11,140 bases of DNA, from positions 1 to 11,140 of the forward strand of contig CAKROE010000077.1 in NCBI GenBank assembly GCA_934371915.1. Direction: 5' to 3'. Below are positions 7,567-11,140 of the stretch, in pieces (within the stretch, counting starts at the first letter, position 1; the number at the start of each line of letters is the position of its first letter). Position numbers and translations under genes: made by a program. This stretch comes from an uncultured Blautia sp. (GTDB taxonomy: Bacteria > Bacillota > Clostridia > Lachnospirales > Lachnospiraceae). The notes under the pieces are model-generated. The model searched no databases. It worked only from the letters and a program-made list of their open reading frames with translations, and had not been told where the DNA came from.

Positions 7567-8298
7567 ATGGATGAAAAGATCATGAAATTACAGGAACTGA
7601 TCGATGGGCATGACAATATCGTGTTTTTCGGAGGGGCCGGTGTTTCGACAGAGAGTGGAATACCGGATTTCCGTTCTCAGGACGGACTTTATCATCAGAA
7701 ATATGACTTTCCGCCGGAGACGATCTTAAGTCACAGCTTTTTCTTAAGTCATCCGGATGAGTTTTATAAATTCTACCGTGATAAGATGCTCTGCGATACC
7801 GCAAAACCAAATGCGGCTCATCTGAAGCTTGCAGAACTGGAAAAGGCAGGCAAACTCAAAGCAGTGATCACACAGAATATCGATAACCTTCATCAGATGG
7901 CAGGCAGTCAGAAGGTACTGGAACTTCACGGAAGTGTTTACCGCAATCACTGTATGCGCTGTGGAAAATCTTTTGACTTCGCACATATGAAACATAGTAC
8001 TGGTGTACCGCGCTGTGAATGCGGAGGTATGATCAAGCCGGATGTGGTGCTTTATGAAGAGGGACTGGATACAAATACGATCGAAGAATCTGTGAGAGCA
8101 ATTTCGAATGCGCAGATTCTGATCATCGGAGGAACGTCGCTGGCTGTATATCCGGCAGCAGGTCTTATTGATTATTTCCGCGGCGAAGCACTTGTAGTGA
8201 TCAATAAATCCTCCACACCGAGAGACAGAAATGCCGATCTTCTGATCAAAGAGCCGATCGGACAGGTCTTTTCGCAGATAAAAGTAAATCAGAAATAA
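7567..8298 (+). CDS. cobB: NAD-dependent protein deacylase, Sir2 family
   Basis: 243-aa cytoplasmic sirtuin that removes acyl groups from lysines using NAD. NAD-binding GAGVSTESGIPDFRS is at residues 23-37, QNIDNLH at 103-109, the catalytic His121 is in LHGSVY, and the zinc site is formed by Cys129, Cys132, Cys150 and Cys152. GGTSLAVYPA at 188-197 closes the cofactor pocket. The segment after PDFRS resembles the Thermotoga Sir2 type, with no obvious Tyr/Arg pair of SIRT5-like desuccinylases, so deacetylation is the more likely activity. ATG 7567 follows GGGAGG at 7554-7559. It sits 13 nt after the sortase stop and 14 nt before the DUF951 gene, a compact operon. A longer frame from 7423 lies inside the sortase gene and is rejected. 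Confidence 0.94.
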   Translation: MDEKIMKLQELIDGHDNIVFFGGAGVSTESGIPDFRSQDGLYHQKYDFPPETILSHSFFLSHPDEFYKFYRDKMLCDTAKPNAAHLKLAELEKAGKLKAVITQNIDNLHQMAGSQKVLELHGSVYRNHCMRCGKSFDFAHMKHSTGVPRCECGGMIKPDVVLYEEGLDTNTIEESVRAISNAQILIIGGTSLAVYPAAGLIDYFRGEALVVINKSSTPRDRNADLLIKEPIGQVFSQIKVNQK

Positions 8299-8312
8299 GG
8301 AGAATGGAAAAC

Positions 8313-8504
8313 ATGGGACTTATCTATGATATCGGAGATATTGTAACCCTCAAAAAGGGGCATCCATGTGGGAGTAAAGAGTGGGAAATCCTTCGTGTGG
8401 GAGCAGATTTTCGTCTGAAATGTATGGGGTGCGGACATATGATCATGGTACCGCGCAAAATGGTAGAAAAAAACACGAAGAATCTGAAGAAAAAGGAAAA
8501 CTAA
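8313..8504 (+). CDS. DUF951 family small protein
   Basis: 63-aa conserved small protein of unknown function, comparable to Bacillus YyzM. Family features seen are YDIGDIVTLKKGHPCGSKEW near residues 5-24, WEILRVGADFRLKC near 24-37, and CMGCGH at 37-42, where the Cys pair with Cys19 and nearby His could bind zinc. ATG 8313 is preferred over ATG 8304: the AAGGAG at 8297-8302 is only 1 nt from 8304 but 10 nt from 8313, and family members start at this point. It is the last gene of the operon begun by EamA. Confidence 0.85.
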   Translation: MGLIYDIGDIVTLKKGHPCGSKEWEILRVGADFRLKCMGCGHMIMVPRKMVEKNTKNLKKKEN

Positions 8505-8517
8505 AAACACACATTTA

Positions 8518-8546
8518 TTGACATAAATTTATCAAAGTGGTATACC
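8518..8546 (+). promoter_or_regulatory. Sigma-A promoter of a gene-less transcription unit
   Basis: Consensus TTGACA at 8518-8523 and TATACC at 8541-8546 with an ideal 17-nt spacer. It starts 14 nt after the DUF951 stop and points into the riboswitch-like and Big_2 remnant segment, which ends at the terminator 8914-8949. The predicted transcript is about 395 nt. Confidence 0.65.
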
Positions 8547-8560
8547 TGGAAAAAAGAATA

Positions 8561-8656
8561 GCCAGGCGTGGTCTGATTTGGAAAAATCAGTTTAATAAAA
8601 TCCGGTGTGAAGCCGGAACAGTTTAAGACAGACTTCTGTGATCAAGAGTAAGAACT
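8561..8656 (+). ncRNA. Decayed cobalamin-riboswitch-like 5' leader (low confidence)
   Basis: In order: GGT (8570-8572); a perfect 7-bp hairpin CTGATTT/AAATCAG with a GGAA loop (8573-8590); TTTAATA; TCCGG-TGTGAAG-CCGGA (8601-8617); CAG; and further on CTGTGATCAAGAG (8636-8648). From memory, this order resembles the 5' half of cobalamin riboswitches (GGT, stem, AATAGGGAA, stem with GGTGNGAA, CCGCNACTGTGA). The GGGAA and CCGC core blocks and a B12 box are not intact, so it should not work as a switch. It could be a chance likeness or a different structured leader. Confidence 0.3.
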
Positions 8657-8890
8657 ACTAAGATCAGTGGTCTGAAGAAGAATGTAACTCTGAAAAAAGG
8701 CCGGAAACTGGCACTCAGACCGGTAATCAGCTTGCTTACTTCTCTGGAGAAAGTAAATTACACTTCTTCCAACAAGAAAGTAGCAACCGTAAGCAAGAAC
8801 GGTACCATCACAGCTAAGAACAAAGGTACAGTTAAGATTACAGTAAGATCTGGAAAGAAATCTTATGTAGTCAAAGTAAAAGTGAAATAA
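8642..8890 (+). pseudogene. 3' remnant of a Big_2 Ig-like domain surface protein
   Basis: The frame after a TGA at 8639-8641 is open for 82 codons to a TAA at 8888-8890, with no plausible start codon or ribosome site. The product reads TTKISGLKKNVTLKKG, then KVNYTSSNKKVATVSKNGTI, then AKNKGTVKITV and a Lys/Val-rich end: one C-terminal bacterial Ig-like group 2 repeat, the module common in Lachnospiraceae adhesins and wall proteins. The 5' part of the gene is gone and the frame is abutted by the riboswitch-like leader, so a large deletion probably fused leader and tail. A strong terminator follows. It is not a functional gene as it stands. Confidence 0.75.
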
Positions 8891-8913
8891 AAATAATTAT
8901 ATTTATACTTTTC

Positions 8914-8949
8914 CAGGCCGGAGTCGCAATCGACTCCGGCCTGTTTTTT
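8914..8949 (+). terminator. Strong intrinsic terminator
   Basis: Perfect 13-bp stem CAGGCCGGAGTCG (8914-8926) / CGACTCCGGCCTG (8931-8943), CAAT loop, then six T residues. It ends the Big_2 remnant transcription unit. Its stem and loop resemble the terminator at 10896-10930. Confidence 0.93.
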
Positions 8950-9000
8950 GAGTCAAATCACAATAAAGAAAATTATATTCTTAAATATTTATGAAATCTA

Positions 9001-9029
9001 TTGAAAAATACCAGTACAAATAGTACTAT
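9001..9029 (+). promoter_or_regulatory. Probable promoter of the rpn-like gene
   Basis: TTGAAA (9001-9006) and TACTAT (9024-9029) with a 17-nt spacer. At the window end the same layout, TTGCAA and TACTAT with 17 nt, recurs (10944-10972) although the spacer differs, which supports both boxes. The sequence between the terminator at 8949 and this point is A/T-rich with nothing recognisable. Confidence 0.5.
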
Positions 9030-9060
9030 AAAACAAAGCATATTTTCTATAAGTCTAGGA

Positions 9061-9197
9061 CATTTATGTCATCTGTTTTTCTAAATTCACTTCAGAAATC
9101 CATGCTTTTAAATCCAGTCAAAAAAGAAAAGCGGGAGATCTGAACAGTGGAAGAAGCAGCACGACATGTTCTTATACTCCCGCAAAAAGGAGGTCTT
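9061..9197 (+). repeat. Conserved rpn leader, copy A, with pre-RBS hairpin
   Basis: This 137-nt leader recurs at 11005-11140 with, by hand count, one substitution and one single-A indel. It contains a hairpin, GCGGGAG (9131-9137) with CTCCCGC (9177-9183), and an inner pair GAACA (9142-9146) / TGTTC (9167-9171). The stem is followed at once by a run of five A and the ribosome site AGGAGG (9188-9193). The CTCC of the 3' arm could instead pair with GGAG of the ribosome site, so it may act as a translational or attenuation switch (inference). Confidence 0.8.
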
Positions 9198-9201
9198 GCT
9201 T

Positions 9202-10131
9202 ATGGCAAAAAAGAACAAAAAGGTTACTTCAGAGAAAAGACAGAACAGCTATAATGGAACGACTGCAAATAAGAAATACAAAGATACGGTATTTCGGAGA
9301 TTGTTCAGTGACCGGGATAACCTGTTATCGTTGTATAATGCGGTGAATGGAACAGCATATACAGATCCATCTGAACTGGAGATTGTGACACTCGAGAGTG
9401 CTATCTATATGGGGATGAAAAATGACCTGGCATTTATCATCGATACGAATTTATTCCTGTATGAGCATCAGTCAACTTACAACCCCAACATGCCGTTACG
9501 GGATCTGTTGTACATATCAGCGGAGTACCAGAAACTGGTAGATGACAGATCGCTGTATTCTTCCGCACTACAGCGGATCCCCGCCCCCAATTTCATCGTA
9601 TTCTACAACGGAGAGAAAAAGGAAGAAGACAGCTGGGTAAACTATCTTTCAGAAGCCTATGAAACACAGAGTAAAGAACCCAGTCTGGAACTAAAAGTAA
9701 TTACATTCAACATCAATGATGGTCACAATAAAAAGCTCATGGAACAATGCCATACCTTGAGAGAATATGCACAGTATGTAGCAAAAGTACGAAAATACAG
9801 AAGAAGCATGGATCTGAGTGCAGCCGTAAAACGAGCCGTAGACGAATGCATTCAGGAAGGAATCCTTGACGAATTCCTACGAAAACACAGGTCGGAGGTG
9901 ATCGGAATGAGCATATTCGAGTACAATAAGGAAGAGGAAGAACGAAAACTCCGAAAAGCAGAATACGAAGCTGGATACGATTCAGGTTATGATCTGGGAA
10001 GGAAAGAGGGAATCGAAGAAAAAATGAGAAAAATTGTGCGAGTAATGCTTGCATCTGGTGAAACACTTGAGAAAATTGCCCAATACACAGGATATTCTGT
10101 TCAGGAAATAGAGAAATTCAATGTAAAATGA
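9202..10131 (+). CDS. Rpn-type PD-(D/E)XK nuclease (RpnL-like, full length)
   Basis: 309-aa protein of the recombination-promoting nuclease/putative transposase family (PDDEXK). Such proteins are metal-dependent DNA endonucleases, with toxic and anti-phage roles shown for E. coli members. The catalytic region reads KNDLAFIID (73-81) and YEHQST (87-92): Asp75, Glu88 and Gln90 are the likely D-E-x-Q active site. Conserved YNPNMPLRDLLY (93-104) and PNFIVFYNG (129-137) follow. Residues 236-309 form the small C-terminal domain, with four-residue repeats at 256-271 and a terminal ASGETLEKIAQYTGYS-type helix pair. ATG 9202 is chosen over ATG 9166 because AGGAGG lies at 9188-9193 and 9166 falls in the leader hairpin. 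An internal start at 9907 gives a second product. No transposon ends are seen, so 'transposase' is not supported. Confidence 0.9.
   Translation: MAKKNKKVTSEKRQNSYNGTTANKKYKDTVFRRLFSDRDNLLSLYNAVNGTAYTDPSELEIVTLESAIYMGMKNDLAFIIDTNLFLYEHQSTYNPNMPLRDLLYISAEYQKLVDDRSLYSSALQRIPAPNFIVFYNGEKKEEDSWVNYLSEAYETQSKEPSLELKVITFNINDGHNKKLMEQCHTLREYAQYVAKVRKYRRSMDLSAAVKRAVDECIQEGILDEFLRKHRSEVIGMSIFEYNKEEEERKLRKAEYEAGYDSGYDLGRKEGIEEKMRKIVRVMLASGETLEKIAQYTGYSVQEIEKFNVK
9894..9903 (+). promoter_or_regulatory. Perfect internal Shine-Dalgarno inside the rpn gene
   Basis: GGAGGTGATC is fully complementary to the conserved bacterial 16S rRNA 3' end over 10 nt. It stands 8 nt (counted from GGAGG) before the in-frame ATG at 9907. 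In the reading frame it encodes Ser-Glu-Val-Ile, which many synonymous codons could encode, so the match is not forced by the protein. The identical site occurs in copy 2 at 10610-10619, within a 44-nt stretch (9877-9920) without a single change. Confidence 0.75.
9907..10131 (+). CDS. Intragenic RpnS-like small protein (putative antitoxin)
   Basis: In-frame internal start giving a 74-aa acidic/basic helical protein, MSIFEYNKEEEERK onward to the gene's stop. The evidence is the 10-nt perfect Shine-Dalgarno at 9894-9903 with ideal spacing. E. coli Rpn genes are established to make such a separate C-terminal product (RpnS) that binds and blocks full-length RpnL. Its dimerising helix carries four-residue repeats that vary in number between strains. 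Here residues 21-36 of the small protein are four such units (EAGY, DSGY, DLGR, KEGI), followed by a helix pair ending YSVQEIEKFNVK. Translation is inferred from sequence and has not been shown here. Confidence 0.6.
   Translation: MSIFEYNKEEEERKLRKAEYEAGYDSGYDLGRKEGIEEKMRKIVRVMLASGETLEKIAQYTGYSVQEIEKFNVK
9967..10014 (+). repeat. 12-bp coding repeats, 4 units (EAGY DSGY DLGR KEGI)
   Basis: Four in-frame 12-bp units, each encoding a tetrapeptide with Gly at position 3. The corresponding tract in copy 2 (10683-10754) has six units. The difference of exactly two units accounts for the whole 24-nt length difference between the 3' halves of the copies. Confidence 0.75.
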
Positions 10132-10159
10132 AAATAAAATAAGAAACCAGGATTTATAC

Positions 10160-10182
10160 AAGGCGGAAGTTAAAGGCCTTTT
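10160..10182 (+). terminator. Weak, probably damaged terminator after rpn copy 1
   Basis: AAGGC (10160-10164) can pair with GCCTT (10176-10180), but the loop is 11 nt and only a short T run follows. The same tail after copy 2 continues into a strong terminator, so this one looks truncated at the junction with the copy 2 fragment. Read-through from copy 1 into copy 2 is therefore plausible. Confidence 0.35.
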
Positions 10183-10622
10183 CTGTGATGAAATACAATC
10201 CGAATATTCCGTTAAGAGACTTGTTTTACATATCAGCGGAATATCAAAAATTAGTAGATTGTAAATCCCTGTACTCGTCATCGCTTCAGAAGATTCCGGC
10301 ACCGTTTTTTATTGTATTTTATAATGGCACAGAGAAGCAGGAGGAATATTGGGAGGGCTCTTTATCAGAATCGTATGAGAATCTGAACGGAGAGCCAAGA
10401 CTGGAACTGAAAGTGATTACACTGAATATCAACGAGGGACATAATAAAGAACTAATGGAACAGTGTCAGACCTTGAGAGAATATGCACAGTACGTAGCAA
10501 AAGTACGAAAATACAGAAGAAACATGGATCTGAGTGCAGCCGTAAAACGAGCCGTAGACGAATGCATTCAGGAAGGAATTCTTGACGAATTTCTACGAAA
10601 ACACAGGTCGGAGGTGATCGGA

Positions 10623-10871
10623 ATGAGCATATTCGAATATAACAAAGAGGAAGAAGAACGCAAACTCCGAAAAGCAGAATACGAAGCAGGGTATGATTCA
10701 GGATATGACAGTGGAAAAGAAGCCGGTTATGATCTGGGAAGGAAAGAGGGAATCGAAGAAAAAATGAGAAAGATTGTGCGAGTAATGTTTGCATCTGGTG
10801 AAACGATTGAGAAAATTGCCAAGTACACAGGATATTCTGTTCAGGAAATAGAGAAATTCCATGTAAAGTAA
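10623..10871 (+). CDS. Intragenic RpnS-like small protein, copy 2 (orphan antitoxin candidate)
   Basis: 82-aa product from ATG 10623, with the same GGAGGTGATC Shine-Dalgarno at 10610-10619. It differs from the copy 1 small protein by two extra tetrapeptide units (six instead of four: EAGY, DSGY, DSGK, EAGY, DLGR, KEGI) and by four substitutions in the last 40 residues (Leu to Phe, Leu to Ile, Gln to Lys, Asn to His). Because its host gene lacks the nuclease domain, this would be an antitoxin-like protein without a paired full-length toxin from the same gene. Expression would need read-through from copy 1 or an unseen promoter. Confidence 0.5.
   Translation: MSIFEYNKEEEERKLRKAEYEAGYDSGYDSGKEAGYDLGRKEGIEEKMRKIVRVMFASGETIEKIAKYTGYSVQEIEKFHVK
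10683..10754 (+). repeat. 12-bp coding repeats, 6 units
   Basis: Six in-frame 12-bp units coding EAGY, DSGY, DSGK, EAGY, DLGR and KEGI. The fourth unit repeats the first at the protein level, as expected from slippage or unequal crossing-over. Confidence 0.75.
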
Positions 10872-10895
10872 AAATAAAATAGGAAGCTGGGATTT

Positions 10896-10930
10896 ACACA
10901 GGTCGGGACGCAATTCCCGGCCTGTGTTTT
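10896..10930 (+). terminator. Intrinsic terminator after rpn copy 2
   Basis: ACACAGG (10896-10902) pairs with CCTGTGT (10921-10927), continuing through TCGGGA / TCCCGG with one G-U pair to a 6-nt CGCAAT loop. A short T run follows, broken by G. It probably marks the normal 3' end of an rpn unit in this array. Confidence 0.85.
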
Positions 10931-10943
10931 GTTGTAAAACATC

Positions 10944-11140
10944 TTGCAAAGTTTTAGAGCAAATGGTACTATAAAATCAAAGCATATTTCTATAAAGTTC
11001 AAGGCATTTATGTCATCTGTTTTTCTAAATTCACTTCAGTAATCCATGCTTTTAAATCCAGTCAAAAAGAAAAGCGGGAGATCTGAACAGTGGAAGAAGC
11101 AGCACGACATGTTCTTATACTCCCGCAAAAAGGAGGTCTT
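10944..11140 (+). repeat. rpn leader, copy B: promoter and leader of a further rpn gene
   Basis: TTGCAA (10944-10949) and TACTAT (10967-10972) at 17-nt spacing, then the leader 11005-11140, almost identical to 9061-9197. It includes the GCGGGAG (11074-11080) / CTCCCGC (11120-11126) hairpin and the AGGAGG ribosome site at 11131-11136. The window stops 4 nt before the position where copy A has its ATG. A third rpn-like gene therefore very probably starts immediately downstream. Confidence 0.85.

Larger units (their letters stand above)
10188..10871 (+). pseudogene. N-terminally truncated Rpn copy (nuclease domain lost)
   Basis: Open frame of 227 codons from ATG 10188 (GTG at 10185 is also possible), with only a poor ribosome site (AAAGG, 11 nt upstream). 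Homology to copy 1 begins at its residue 93 (YNPNIPLRDLFYIS) and runs to the end, so residues 1-92 with catalytic Asp75, Glu88 and Gln90 are missing. The upstream neighbour is directly the tail of copy 1 with no conserved leader or promoter, which points to a deletion. The first half differs from copy 1 at roughly a third of bases, but from 10470 on the two are about 95% identical outside an 8-residue insertion. It cannot be a nuclease; the internal small-protein start is intact. Confidence 0.8.

Noticed and set aside
9066..9143. 25-codon leader peptide ATG 9066 to TGA in the rpn leader
   Set aside because: The single substitution in leader copy B creates a stop after 10 codons, and the upstream ribosome site is weak, so coding is not supported.
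9202..10871. Transposon carrying a PDDEXK transposase
   Set aside because: No inverted terminal repeats or target duplications flank either copy, and family knowledge favours a nuclease/toxin. The repeats seen are tandem gene units.
1..11140. CRISPR array, tRNA or rRNA genes
   Set aside because: No regularly spaced short repeats with unique spacers and no tRNA or rRNA core sequence were seen on either strand.

Overview
The window reads as chromosomal DNA of an anaerobic gut-type Firmicute, most likely a Lachnospiraceae (Clostridia). This rests on strong AGGAGG-type ribosome sites, moderate GC, a PPi-type phosphofructokinase, a class B sortase, a Big_2 wall-protein fragment and a DUF951 protein. 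The species cannot be fixed from the sequence alone.

Positions 1-2496 hold the 3' part of a SsuC/TauC-like permease gene, then its ATPase and a substrate-binding protein. Together they form a sulfonate/nitrate/NMT1-type ABC importer of unknown substrate. Positions 2559-4156 are a separately promoted NCS2 purine or pyrimidine base permease. It has a structured leader with tandem 10-bp repeats, and a bidirectional terminator shared with the convergent gene downstream. Positions 4198-5430 (minus strand) encode a PPi-type phosphofructokinase. The gap 5431-5734 carries a nested palindromic repeat element. Positions 5735-8504 are a tight operon: EamA permease, class B sortase (overlapping it by 38 nt), Sir2 deacylase and a small DUF951 protein.

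Positions 8518-8949 are a complete-looking transcription unit (promoter to terminator) with no intact gene. Its 5' half resembles a decayed cobalamin-type riboswitch, and its 3' half is the last 82 codons of a Big_2 Ig-like protein.

Positions 9001-11140 are the most interesting part: a tandem array of Rpn-type (PD-(D/E)XK 'recombination-promoting nuclease') genes. The first copy is full length (309 aa). An in-frame ATG inside it is preceded by a 10-nt perfect match to the anti-Shine-Dalgarno sequence at optimal spacing, and would yield a 74-aa C-terminal protein. This is the gene-within-gene toxin (RpnL)/antitoxin (RpnS) layout described for E. coli Rpn proteins. It includes the variable run of four-residue repeats: 4 units in copy 1, 6 in copy 2. 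Copy 2 has lost the entire catalytic N-terminus but keeps the internal start, so it may be an orphan antitoxin. A near-identical promoter/leader/hairpin reappears at the window end, so a third copy almost certainly starts just outside.
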